From contig MNCI01024239.1 in NCBI GenBank assembly GCA_015680685.1, forward strand, positions 353,597 through 374,130: a stretch of DNA of 20,534 nucleotides, read 5' to 3'. Source of the DNA: Gnetum montanum. Its lineage: Eukaryota; Streptophyta; Gnetopsida; Gnetales; Gnetaceae. The notes under the pieces were generated by a model. The model was given only the letters and a program-made list of their open reading frames with translations, made no database searches and had not been told where the DNA came from. Position 1 is the first letter of the stretch, and every line of letters begins with the position of its first letter. Position numbers and translations under genes: made by a program. This document shows, piece after piece, positions 10,649-19,579 of this stretch.

Positions 10649-11341
10649 TGGAGGGTCTATGACTAACCAAAGGATCCATCGATCTCCTAAGGAGTGGGGT
10701 AGCTAGGAAACCTGTAGGCAACAGTTTTCTTCTTCTCTTTTTAGGTGGGCAACAATGCATCAACTACAACAAGGTGAGATCAGTCTCCCAAGGGATGGCT
10801 AGTAGTAGCAGCGAGGCCTTCCTAGTAACAACAACAGTCTCTCTTTCCTCCCTGACTAGTGACTAGGATGACACATAGTAGCAGACCATTAACCTCTTAG
10901 CTAGCAGTCGGTGAATGGTCATTGGTGATGTCTCTAATTCTAGACAATGTGCAGATGGAATTAGATACTACGGTGTGCCAGAGACACAACTGGAGGTAGG
11001 TGGTGTGCATCCTACAGCAACGATGGCTAGGCATGCATCCATTTTACCTATGAAAATGATGGTGTGGTGGTAGCACATGGTAAAACCAGTGATAGCAAAG
11101 GGACAACCATCAAGGACTCCCCTCTTGGGCCAGGAAACTAGAAAAACAGGGTCTCTTTTTTCTTCTTTTATGCTATAGCAGGCAACCTTCTATCTCTCCC
11201 CAAATGGTGTGTGCATGGCAGACAATGCCAATAGCCTCTTTTCTTCCTCCCAATCCACATGATAGGTAGGCGAGCTCTCGAGGTAGTAGTGGCAATCATG
11301 AAAGCAGTCATGATGTATGTGTAGCAGGTAGTTGATGGCTA

Positions 11342-11343
<2 letters not shown>

Positions 11344-11376
<33 letters not shown>
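11344..11376 (+). repeat. TC microsatellite inside the right LTR
   Basis: About sixteen TC units run without interruption. The matching place in the left LTR (near 4740-4770) has only short pyrimidine runs, so the array expanded after insertion or contracted in the other copy. Confidence 0.9.
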
Positions 11377-11381
<5 letters not shown>

Positions 11382-11644
11382 AGTGGTTGAAGTCTTCTTA
11401 CCTAGCAATGGGTACCACCAAAAGCAAAAAATCGGTAGTAGTAGTGAGACCAAGGAAAATTTATTTCTCTTAGTTACTTATTGTATTCAAGATAATCATT
11501 CAATTTAAATTCCTAATTTTTTGGTTTAGTTCCAAGTGACTATTCCCAGGTTTTCGTATCCATACGGGAGGTGCCCTAGGTAATAGTCTCTTTAAACATG
11601 TTTTCTTTCTTAGTGTTGGTATGTCTAAATTTTATGCATCAACA

Positions 11645-11649
11645 CTTCC
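11645..11649. repeat. Target site duplication, right copy (CTTCC)
   Basis: It directly follows the terminal CA of the right LTR and equals 3156-3160. Confidence 0.9.
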
Positions 11650-11983
11650 TTTAGGATCTTGTTTAGCCTCAAGCCAATCTCAATTAGAGTGCTTACAGGA
11701 TTGCAATCCTTCATCTTAAACCTCTCCAAAATTTCTCTAACATCTTTTGAGAAATAAAAATTTCAACAAGGGATTGCACTACTTCCATTCCAAGATAGTT
11801 AGGCATTTTTCTAAGATCAGTCATTTCAAACTCATCCATCACTAACTTCTTAAATTTTTCAAATGAATTACTATCGTTCCCAGTGAAAATAAGATCATCA
11901 ACATATAAACATATAATGAGCACATTTCCTCCATCGATCTTTGTAAAAAGTTTGCTCTTTCTTTGTTTGTTCATGGTGAGCAA
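11650..11983 (-). pseudogene. Ty1/copia reverse transcriptase, right part of the split element
   Basis: On the minus strand the frame contains GGNVLIICLYVDDLIFTGND, the catalytic copia RT block. The YVDD aspartates lie at about 11894-11905. EFEMTDLRKMPNYLGMEV and IFISQKMLEKF follow, matching the FEMTD.G.M.YFLG.EV and IFISQ.KY conserved segments. The segment just before the insertion site (11650-11700) still reads as the linker toward RNase H (DCNPVST). It continues, after removing the gypsy element and one TSD copy, into the RNase H part at 3160-2690. Upstream of 11983 similarity disappears, so the N-terminal RT, integrase and gag are missing or unrecognisable. It is not functional. Confidence 0.85.
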
Positions 11984-12230
11984 ACTTAGTCAAGAGGGTA
12001 AAACTAAATTGGGTATGTGGTAGAGAAATAGAGGAATGAGTGATTCCATTTTTAGTTATCTTGTTACCTCATCTAATAGTCCAGCTTGGTTAACATCATT
12101 TTTTTAAAAATCATCTTGGCCAATTGATATATATATATATNAGCTGTATAATAGGATTGAGCAAAAGGCAAAATACAATGATAAGTGTGAACTTAATATG
12201 CTAATCCTTCAATTTAGCAAAATGAACTTC
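11984..12230. other. Unassigned spacer with TA repeat and one N
   Basis: No coding motif is visible. A (TA)n run at about 12127-12140 ends at the single N (12141), probably a base-calling or gap-closing problem in the repeat. Confidence 0.6.
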
Positions 12231-12835
12231 CTATGCAATTCTACTTTGGAGATGTTTAGCATCTAAAATATTTCTGTATCTTTGTATAGAAAAAGAAAGA
12301 TGAATATTTAAAGAATCAATGGTCTTGACTCTAGATAATGCAACAAATGTTAGACACGTAACTTCTCTTGAACCAATGTCAATAGTAGCCTTATCTAGTG
12401 TCATTTCTTGAGATTTATGAATAGTCATGATCCATGCCAACCGTAATGAAAACTGACAAGATGCTCCTCGGACCACAAGTATAATTGGCACATCATGAAG
12501 ATTACCATTATCAAAGGCACATCCGATGTAAGAGTCAAAATCAACAATAACATATGATGGTAATGCAGGTGGCTATTTACCTTGAGGATATATAATATTG
12601 TGAATCATGCCAAGTGCACCATTCACCAATCCTGCTTCAAGCCAAAGGTTAACTATGAGCATTACCCTTGCACCTTTACATATAAGCAGAGATCGCTCTA
12701 TATCATCATCGTCATCATCTAAGATTCTGAATCCACAGGGATCTCTATCTACTACACATAATGCAAGAGGTCTTTGCATTTTTTGCAACATCTTCTTATT
12801 ATGTGATTAGCCTTTATCCTTTGTATCATATAAGT
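12231..12835 (-). pseudogene. PIF1-type ATP-dependent DNA helicase fragment
   Basis: PIF1 helicases are 5'-3' DNA helicases, also found as the helicase half of Helitron rolling-circle transposons. A single minus-strand frame from 12791 to 12231 holds the C-terminal part. KGARVMLIVNLWLEAGLVNG (about 12640-12700) matches GARVMLT.NLW...GLVNG. PALPSYVIVDFDSYIG follows, then FSLRLAWIMTIHKSQEMTLDK (about 12380-12445, motif V-like TIHKSQG.TLD, with G changed to E), then LTFVALSRVKTIDSL (motif VI region). The only stop inside is TAG at 12573-12575. Upstream to about 12835, in the same frame after a TAA near 12800, EQSMHLYDTKDKG could be the preceding segment. The Walker A/B half is absent. It is either a Helitron remnant or a captured host-type PIF1 fragment. 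Confidence 0.85.
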
Positions 12836-13389
12836 GCATTGATTGTTCAAAATCTCATTAGGTCATAGGTTGGTGTTTTAACTCTAAAAATCTAAATAAG
12901 TGGATATGTCATCTAATAAAAAAAAATTCAAATGAGAATCCATAGGAACCAAGTTAGTTTTAGTGCCATTTAAATTTTAGCTTTGTAATATTCAAATCTT
13001 TCCATAAGCACATAGCCTTAAGCTAGTAATAGCTAGTTCAAGTAATTAGCTCATTGTCTTGTTGAGTAAGAGGTTGCTAGTTTGAGTCCTACTTTAAGGC
13101 ATTGTTATAGTCCTCTATAACCCTTATTCATAAATAGTTTAAGTCTAGGTGTTAAAGTTTAAAAGTGCCATTTTTGAAAAGTTCTTTTGATTACTTGGAG
13201 AATGACTTTGTTTTGCAATTAGCTTTACTGATCCATTAGAAATAAGCTCTCTCTAAAAAGGGATGCATTGATGATTCTTAGGGTGAATCAAATTAGAACA
13301 TTGTTATACAAATAGTTTGCTTTTATAATATTAATCTAAGTCTTATTTTTATTTTCAATTTTCCAATAAAGTTTATCCAAAAGTGGTAA
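12836..13389. other. Intergenic stretch between PIF1 and LINE relics
   Basis: Apart from the tRNA-like remnant noted separately, nothing is recognisable. The right part may be the decayed 3' end of the LINE (region after RT), but no motif supports that. Confidence 0.5.
13015..13100 (+). repeat. Possible tRNA-like / SINE head remnant
   Basis: The stretch has tRNA-like order: GCCTTAA at the start is complementary to TTAAGGC at the end, 86 nt overall. AATTAGCTCA resembles a D-arm/A-box, and GTTTGAGTCC resembles the B-box GGTTCGANTCC. The T stem does not pair well and there is no clear anticodon arm, so it is not a working tRNA. A short tRNA-derived SINE head or chance are both possible. Confidence 0.3.
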
Positions 13390-14500
13390 TTTTAAACCTT
13401 CTAATTTTTGAAAATTCTGTACAAATGTTATTCCAAGATTTAATATGCCATGTTTTATACAATGATGTAAATTGCATAACATAATAGTCAAAATCTTTCA
13501 AGATGAAAATAATGTTGGTTGGTGCTTTATATAATTGAAAAACATATACAAGTATGGATTCGATGATTGATTTTATTAATTGTAGTTGACCTACTTAAGA
13601 TAATAATTACTCTTGCGACCCCTTCAATTATGCATTAGTTTTATCTACCATGTCCACCCAAAGATGTTTCAGTGTTCTACCATTAAACAAAATAGACCTT
13701 AGATATTTTGTGGGTAGAGTATCTTAAATAAAATCCTTGGAAGTGCAAAAATTTTCAAGTTTTTAAGGAGGCATTCAAAAGTTATAAAACTTGGTTGTCC
13801 AAAGATTAATAGTGAGACCAAAAGTGGAAAGAAAATCATGAAGTGCTAGTTTTACTTTGTGAAGGATTGTAGTATCTCCTCAAAAAATAAGATTTCATTG
13901 TATAAAAGTCATGTGAGTGGGTGAAATCCTTGCATCAAAATTCTAACTTTATACCATAAATTTCAATTTTTGGTTGAAGCTTGTAAAGATAAGCACTAAA
14001 TCCTTCCCTAGACATAATGAATAGATAAGGGGAAAAAGGGACCCTTGTCAAAGCCCATTTGTTACTTGGATAATATCTTTTTTATTTCCATCCATACAAA
14101 GTGAAAATTTTAAATTTGCATAATATTGCTTTAATTTTTTTCTCTAGTGTGTAGGGAAGCCAAATCTTTGAAGAAATAATTATGCCAATATCTAGTTTAA
14201 GTACCACTAATGCCCAATTTTGAACAATAGCTATATGGAGAAGTTCTTGAACTAAAACAACTTGATCTAGGATGTCTTGCAGGGGTAATAATACTAACTA
14301 AAAATTCTATAGTTTGTAAAGTTAGAAATCTAGCTAAAATCTTATAAACAATAGAGCAAAGACTAACCAACTTGAAATCTATGATATTTTAAGAATTTTT
14401 TTTTTAAGGAGTAAACTCTCCAAGTGGTATTAAAATCATCGATAATATTATCACTTCTCTAAAATTCATAAACCATATCATAAATAGCTTGCTTAACCAT
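13390..14500 (-). pseudogene. L1-type LINE reverse transcriptase relic
   Basis: Read on the minus strand in several frames, the classic plant L1 RT order appears. DFKLVSLCSIVYKIL (about 14320-14390) fits DFRPISLCNV.YKI. QDILDQVVLVQELLH and LVVLKLD (about 14180-14285) fit the ...DN..L.QEL...KLD block. QGSLFPLIYSLCLGKDLVLI (about 14000-14050) fits RQGDPLSP.LF. GDTTILHKVKLALHDFLSTF and GLTIN follow (about 13810-13900). The GQLQLIKSII block (about 13570) fits the GRL.LI.SVL block after RT. Just before GDTT the catalytic F-A-D-D is replaced by F-I-Q-stop (about 13885-13905). Many stops and at least three frame changes show that it is long dead. LINE RT nicks and copies at the target. Endonuclease and ORF1 are not visible. 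Confidence 0.8.
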
Positions 14501-14570
14501 ATATAAAATTTCTTGAAAAATCAATGGATAAATTGTCAATAGTTGATAAATCAAGTTTTTACAAGACTAT

Positions 14571-14640
14571 GATATTGAGCATCTGATATTGAATCCCCAA
14601 TATCAGGGCACAAGCTACAATGTCAAATATTCGATATTGC
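14571..14640 (+). promoter_or_regulatory. Cluster of decayed GATATCG boxes in U3
   Basis: GATATTG occurs at 14571 and 14585, CAATATC at 14598, and CGATATTGC at 14632-14640. They match the perfect GCGATATCGC palindromes of the copy at 20489-20529 after CpG-to-TpG change. They lie just upstream of the TATA box, so they may be transcription factor sites, but this is inference. Confidence 0.5.
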
Positions 14641-14654
14641 AGACATGTACAGGC

Positions 14655-14663
14655 CTATAAATA
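14655..14663 (+). promoter_or_regulatory. TATA box of the family A LTR
   Basis: CTATAAATA in GGCCTATAAATACAACAC is a close match to the plant TATA consensus. It lies 110 bp into the LTR, with a possible AATAAA polyadenylation signal about 185 bp downstream. Confidence 0.65.
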
Positions 14664-14839
14664 CAACACTTAGGCTCATGATCAAACAATAATTTCATTC
14701 CAACCTTAGCAAAACTCTGTTAGTTTGTTTTCTTGATTTTCATAGCGTAGTGATAGAGTGTATGCCCACAATGTGGTGTGAAGTGATTGTACAAAGTCTT
14801 TATTTGATCATCTTGTACTTGGACACAAGTGTGAACAAT

Positions 14840-14845
14840 AATAAA
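14840..14845 (+). promoter_or_regulatory. Possible polyadenylation signal of the family A LTR
   Basis: AATAAA in ACAATAATAAAGATTG follows the TATA box at a spacing that would suit the end of the R region. Short motif, so weak on its own. Confidence 0.4.
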
Positions 14846-15444
14846 GATTGAGATTACTTTTCACCATTGCAGCATCCACTTAGTTTTATTTTTTATTTAG
14901 AATAATGTTTACTATTATCACTTAGTCTATTGATTACCGTTTTTGTAGTTACTGTCTACTTTCCCATGAACTTTACTTTTATTATTGTTAATCAGAATCG
15001 ATATGATGGATTCTAAGTGTAAAGTGTAATCGTTTAGTAACCTAGTAGTACTATCACTTGGTTCATCTAGTAGCAAGGTACTTGGTAATCCTAGTAATGA
15101 TTACATAAGTCTAAGATATGTGCGGAGAGTCAAGAATGGATGTCCATCACCTAGGCTAGATTAGATTCCTTTATTGCTTTAGTTAAACCTAGACTTAGAA
15201 TTATTTTCAATCTTTACAATTAATACTAGGAGAATGGCCCACACAACATCAATTATCATACACCTCACTATGAGTTAAATGACATGCATCAATTCTTACT
15301 AGCTCATGTGGGAAGACAATGATCATGAACTCAAAACCAATTACTAGCATAATCACATTGCCTTGTCTACAAAATTTGACCAAGCTATGCATAAACACTC
15401 GTATCTCATATGGTTAGGTGTTGGATTACTCCACCACTCATCAT

Positions 15445-15462
15445 TGGCATCATTTTTGGGGA
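15445..15462 (+). other. Primer-binding site, tRNA-Asp type
   Basis: TGGCATCATTTTTGGGGA begins one base after the LTR end. It corresponds to the plant tRNA-Asp primer site TGGCGCCGTTGCCGGGGA, with most differences explained by C-to-T or G-to-A decay. This primer is common in plant Ty3/gypsy elements. Confidence 0.7.
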
Positions 15463-15590
15463 CAAGTCAATGTATGCTTAGTAACTAATTTTCCAAAGTT
15501 TGTTGTATCAGAAACTCAAAGTCAAAATCTTAATTTTTTAATAACCTCAAATAAGTTATGCACACTTAATAAACATCTTAAATCATAAAC

Positions 15591-16480
15591 ATGGCCTCAA
15601 ACAAAGATACATCACCACCTACAAAAGAGACAAGGAGAAGCAATAATAGAATCATTAATGAAGAAGAATGGGGGATGTCAATGAAAACAAGAATCACTTA
15701 TGCTCACATTGCTTCTTATCATCTAGGCTTCACTTTCATCTTTCATTAGGACAATCAAATGAGGTGGAGGGACATGAAAGGTAACATAGTCCTACCTCCA
15801 AGATGTGTAGCACTCAACATGCTCCAAACTATCTTAATGGGAATGCATTTGAACCAAATCCAGGAAGGGTATCATGTGATTTAGCACATGATAAGACCCT
15901 GTGAACCCACAAAGGAGTAGATGATGAGATATGCTACCATGAAGATAAAACATGTACATGACAAAGGGAAGTAGTTCAACACTTCTCTTGTCTTGGAAAA
16001 ATTTGATGTTGATGCATTTTTTTAGAGAAACCCCACCAAAACCATGAGGAGCCTTCCAAAACATCTATCATCAAAATTTAGGAACCTATCAAAGCCCAAC
16101 TTCATTCTACTCTAGCAGAGACACCTAAGGGAGAGGCTATTGACTCAAGGTATAAGTGGGACTTAACTCCATGGTTCCTGTCAAATCCTACAAAGAAGCA
16201 TACAAGATTCATGAAAAGAGAACAAGCCAACATCATTCTCTTTCTACCTCATCACGATCATCAATGGACTCTAACAAAAGACGACACAAGTACCAATACT
16301 ATGATAGGAAAGAAAGGAGGACTCATAACCATCATGACCAATATTCAAGATACTCTAATACAGAAGATGAAGAATATGAATGAAGGAGATGAAGGGATCG
16401 AAGAGAGGATCAAGAAAGGTATAAGCAAGAAGGGATCACCACTACAACAGAGCATGCAAACTCAACCATGATGATGAACC
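15591..16480 (+). pseudogene. Unrecognised gag-like coding remnant of the family A element
   Basis: From ATG 15591 a frame reads MASNKDTSPPTKETRRSNN and continues coherently to about 16040. Four or more TAG codons interrupt it (first at about 15750), each one step from CAG or TGG. Recognisable pieces include VLPPRCVALNMLQTILMG and LVLEKFDVDAFF. After frame changes, 16156-16383 encodes a strongly charged Ser/Arg/His/Asp/Glu-rich stretch (SSRSSMDSNKRRHKYQYYD, then DQYSRYSNTEDEEYE). Position right after a gypsy-type primer site suggests gag or a leader ORF. I do not recognise a named domain, and no zinc knuckle is visible. The minus-strand open frame over 15834-16064 is a shadow. The remnant ends where copia sequence begins. 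Confidence 0.5.
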
Positions 16481-16659
16481 CCTCATGGAAACCCGAAGCA
16501 TGATAAAAATTTAGGAAGCTATCCACATACCAACTAGGCACGTGAGGGATAGCTGAATCAAATGACTAGACATAAACAAAATTTGAAGCTGGCTATAATG
16601 TTGATCCACAACATCACCTTCACGCTTACCATGATGCTTACTTCCTACAAAACATCAAA

Positions 16660-16896
16660 AGTGATTGGCACAAATTAAAGCTATCGAAATCCATATCAAT
16701 TTTAAGGGTTTTTTATAGCTATAATTCTTATTGGTAGTTTCCTAATTTTATGATGATTTATTTTCCCCCATAATTAGGGATTTTAATTATTCCTTTTAAA
16801 AATAGTGTCTATATTCATGTATAAAAAGGGCTCATTATAACACTCAAAAATCAAGGTAATAAAAATTTAGTTTCTATACTTTTCTAAATAACTACA
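16660..16896 (+). mobile_element. 5' LTR of a Ty1/copia element (start approximate)
   Basis: The end is fixed by the primer site at 16897. Inside are a TATA box (16820), GGGCTCATTATAACACTCAA and a late AATAAAAATT, the usual compact layout of short plant copia LTRs. The start is not certain. A TG at about 16662 gives a length typical for the group, but no second LTR or target duplication is available to confirm it. Confidence 0.65.
16820..16827 (+). promoter_or_regulatory. TATA box of the copia LTR
   Basis: TATAAAAA in ATGTATAAAAAGGGCTC lies about 75 bp before the LTR end, as expected for the U3/R border of a short copia LTR. Confidence 0.65.
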
Positions 16897-16908
16897 TGGT
16901 ATCAGAGC
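16897..16908 (+). other. Primer-binding site, initiator tRNA-Met
   Basis: TGGTATCAGAGC is an exact complement of the 3' end of plant initiator tRNA-Met and directly follows the LTR end CA. This is the standard copia primer site. Confidence 0.95.
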
Positions 16909-17153
16909 ATTTCCTAAGCAATTCTATCCTCAACCATTCATTCCTCTTCTATTCAGCTCTCTTTCGTTAATCTCACTCTCTTCTCCTTCAGTGATGGTGA
17001 ACTTTTCCTTCTCACTGATGGCATAAAACCTATGCTCATCACCAATGATGTTGAATTTTCTTTTCCTCTCTCTTCTAGTGAAAGCAGACATTGGCTCTAA
17101 TTCTCCCATCATAGAAGTTTCTTTCTTTCCTTGTTATATCCCTTTTCATCCTC

Positions 17154-18040
17154 ATGGCTACATCCACAATAGCATTAGATGTCCCCTCCACTCTTAATAG
17201 CAACCCAATTTTAAGCACTAACGATGGTTCAGAAAATTCTACTATCCTACTCATGGGTGACAAGTGGAATGGGTAGAATTATCTTTAGTGGTCCCATTTA
17301 GTTATGATGTTCATGTGTGGCAAGGGCAAAGACAACTATCTCACTAGAGTAGCTACTCAACTAGCAAAGGAAGATCCAAACTACCAGAGTTGGAAAGTTA
17401 AAATTAACATGGTTATGTCTTCATTGATAAACTCAATGAAAAATGACATCAAAGAAGATTTCATGCTCTATGAAATTTCCCAAGAAATCTAAAAGGCTAC
17501 AAGAGAAACCTACTCTAATAAAGAAGACACCATAGAGGCATTTGAGATAGAAGGGATTCTTCATTACTTATGCTAAGGAGACTTGTCTATCACTCAATAT
17601 TTCAATTGATTAAATCAATATTGGAAACAATTATATCTATTTGAGACCACAAAATGGGACTATCCAAATGATGCCAAAAAGAATAAAAAGATCGTTGAAA
17701 AGAAACAAATCTACAAGTTTCTTCTAGGTTTAAACAAAAATCTAGATGAAGTTCATGGGCATGTTTTGGTAATCAAACCACTACCAAGTCTCCATGAGGT
17801 TACCTCTAAAGTATGAAGAGAAGAAAGTAGGAAGAAAGTTATGCTCTATTCAAACCATCTAACCAATGAAGGTTCAACTTTAACTATACAAGGTTCCAAT
17901 TCCCAGACAAAGAAGGGGTAGCCCAAGTTTTATCACTATTAGAACCCTAGTCATACTAGAGAAACTTGCTGGCAAATCCATGGGAAACTTGCTAACTGGA
18001 ACCCGCTATAAGAAAGAAAGTAAGGGTAATAGTGCAACAA
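17154..18040 (+). pseudogene. gag: Ty1/copia gag remnant
   Basis: One frame from ATG 17154 carries the plant copia gag (UBN2/retrotran_gag type), which would form the capsid. Landmarks: LLMGDKWNG-stop-NYL-stop-WS for the L.G.NY..WS block; MCGKGKDNYLTRVA; then SWKVKINMVMSSLINSMKND; then FEIEGILHYL, QYWKQLYLFET, YKFLLGLNKNLDEVHG and KPLPSLHEVTSKV. The zinc knuckle near 17930 reads FYHY-stop-NPSHTRETCW, with both leading cysteines lost. Stops such as tgc-taa where cgc-caa is expected show C-to-T decay at CpG and CpNpG sites. The stops do not shift the frame up to about 18040, so damage there is mostly point mutation. Not functional. Confidence 0.9.
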
Positions 18041-18199
18041 CAGAAGAAAGACATTCCTCTCCTTCAAAATCATCAGGACATTCCTTCAGTAAGGAACAAA
18101 TGGAAGTACTATAGAAGTTGTTTACTCAGCAAATGCTCGACACTTCTAATTCAGTTAGAGGAATTGGTTTAGTGGCTTGAAAAAATAACTTTTTTACTA

Positions 18200-18836
18200 C
18201 TCTAAAAGTTCAAAAGGATAATAAGTTAAGCACTTGAATTGTTGAATCTGGAGCATCAGATCACATGAATGAAGATTCTACAATTCTTCAAGACTACACA
18301 CCATGCACTAAGAACCATACTATTTGTATTGTTGATGGTTCTCTATCTAAGGTGTCTGGTATAAGTTCTATTATATTACCTAGGGGTTTAACCCTCAAAT
18401 TCATTCTCCTTATCGCTAACATGACTTGCAATTTGTAATCCATTAATAAACTCACTTAGGTACAAATTGTGTTGCTAAATTTCTTTCCAATCATTATGTT
18501 TTTCAGGATTTAACTTCAAGATAGATGATTGGTAGTGCTCAGGTATGTGTAAGACTCTATATCTTTAGAGAAAGTAACCAACTTCAGAGACAATATCCAC
18601 ATACAATCGGTGAGAAACAATATTTTTCTATATTTAAGTCAAATAGGGAAAATGAAATTCTACTATGGCATTATATACTAGGTCATCCTATTTTTTGTAT
18701 CTCAAAAGACTCTTTCCATCATTATTCAATAAAAATTCAAATGTTCTTCATTGTGAAATTTGTTAGCTTTCAAAACATGTTTGTAACTCTTATCCAATAC
18801 AACCATACAAAGAATCTCATCCTTTTTTAATGGTTC
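18200..18836 (+). pseudogene. Copia protease and pre-integrase remnant
   Basis: After a frame change, IVESGASDHM at 18238-18265 matches the copia protease active site WIVDSGASDHM. The catalytic Asp is Glu (GAA 18244-18246) and the preceding Trp is a TGA stop. YTPCTKNHTICIVDGSLSKV continues the domain, and CNL-stop-SINKLT marks its end. From 18525 in another frame MIGSAQVCVRLYIF and LLWHYILGHPIFCI (about 18660-18700) give the GAG-pre-integrase zinc region (WH.RLGHP). The later zinc-binding Cys residues are partly lost. Confidence 0.85.
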
Positions 18837-19545
18837 ATAGTGATTTTTGGGGTCCATCATAAATAAAACATATGATAGGGATGAGATGGTGTGTATCCTT
18901 TTTTGATGATCATACAAGACTCACTTGGGTATTTCTGATGAAAGAAAAATTTGAAGTCAACCAAATCTTTAAAAATTTCATGAACATGATTCAAACACAA
19001 TTTAAAACAAAAATCCAAATATTGAGAACCGACAATGCAAAAAAAAAAATTTGAACTCTATTCTTGGGGATTTTTTGTATAAAGAGGGAATTATCCATTA
19101 GAGCTCTTATATCGATACCCCATAAAAAATGGGATAGCTAAAAGGAAAAATAGGCATTTATTGGAGGTTTTTTAAGGCCTCCTACTTTCCTCTCAAGTTC
19201 CAAATTTCTTTTGAGGAGAAGTGATTCTTACTACTGCATATCTTATCAATCAAATGCCATCACAAGTTCCTAAATTCTAAAATCCTTACCAAGTCCTTCT
19301 GAAATCTTTTTCAACAACCTAACTCATCTCATCAATCCCTCTCAAAGTATTTGGTTGTACAATTTTTATTTATATTCCCCAAAAATCTCATAGCAAACTT
19401 GATCCCAAATCCATCAAATGTATCTAAAACACCACAAAATTTTACATACTATAACCAATCTTCATCATGTAGCTTTCACCTAGTATCTATATTTGGACTT
19501 GGGAGGTCAAAATGCCTTTTGGAATGACAAAAAGAACAATTTGAT
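18837..19545 (+). pseudogene. Copia integrase core remnant, truncated
   Basis: Integrase joins element DNA to the target. In frame from 18872, FFDDHTRLTWVFLMKEK carries the first catalytic Asp block, and QTQFKTKIQILRTDNA the second. After a frame slip in an A run at about 19038, GIAKRKNRHLLE (about 19131-19170) is the third block, where the catalytic Glu is Lys (AAA 19140-19142). VPNFFWGEA-like, AYLINQMPSQV and then VFGCTIFIHIP and KLDPKSIKCI-type text follow to about 19430. Recognition is lost around 19500, just before a run of 24 G at 19556. RT and RNase H of this element are not present. Confidence 0.85.
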
Positions 19546-19555
19546 GGGTTTTATT

Positions 19556-19579
19556 GGGGGGGGGGGGGGGGGGGGGGGG
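19556..19579 (+). repeat. Homopolymer of 24 G
   Basis: An uninterrupted G24 tract lies exactly where copia similarity ends. It can form G-quadruplex structures and may mark a rearrangement breakpoint, or its length may be an assembly artefact. Confidence 0.85.

Larger units (their letters stand above)
3161..11644 (+). mobile_element. Complete but defective Ty3/gypsy LTR retrotransposon (family B)
   Basis: The element is about 8.5 kb, bounded by two related LTRs (3161-5074 and 9769-11644) and a CTTCC target duplication. The ends are TGTTGA (TATTGA in the left copy, a G-to-A change) and TCAACA, which are mutual inverses. Between them, in plus orientation, lie a gag with a variant zinc knuckle, a protease, a short pol remnant, a long 3' spacer and a G-rich polypurine tract. 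Order and motifs place it in Ty3/gypsy. The C-x2-H-x4-H-x4-C knuckle hints at a Tat/Athila-like plant lineage, but the RT that would settle this is deleted. It inserted into a minus-strand copia element. The LTRs differ at roughly one base in ten, so it is old. Confidence 0.9.
9769..11644 (+). mobile_element. Right (3') LTR of family B
   Basis: It begins TGTTGAGGCC and ends GCATCAACA, with the inverse pair TGTTGA/TCAACA intact. It is 1876 bp against 1914 bp for the left LTR. Differences are mainly transitions and small indels. Compared with the left LTR, the right one has an expanded TC microsatellite at 11344-11376. Open frames within it are chance. Confidence 0.9.
14544..15443 (+). mobile_element. 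Full LTR of family A (5' LTR of a gypsy-like element)
   Basis: The start TGATAAA (TGATGAG in the copy at 20463) and end CTCATCA form the inverse terminal repeat of the family. The end is fixed by the primer-binding site that follows at once. Near the start are several GATATTG/CAATATC boxes, then TATA (14655), then an AATAAA signal (14840). The right part aligns with bases 1-192. This copy has lost almost all CpG sites that the other copies keep. The matching 3' LTR is not in this window. Confidence 0.75.

Noticed and set aside
13015-13100. Functional tRNA gene
   Set aside because: T stem and anticodon arm do not form; only box-like words remain.
15834-16064. Minus-strand open frame of 76 codons
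   Set aside because: It is antisense to the coherent plus-strand gag-like remnant and has no recognisable domain.
16156-16383. SR-protein-like host gene
   Set aside because: It is only a short charged stretch without an RRM, in a frame-broken region after a retroelement primer site.
16897-16908. Met-tRNA primer site as a sign of an endogenous pararetrovirus
   Set aside because: The downstream gag, protease and integrase are clearly Ty1/copia, which uses the same primer.
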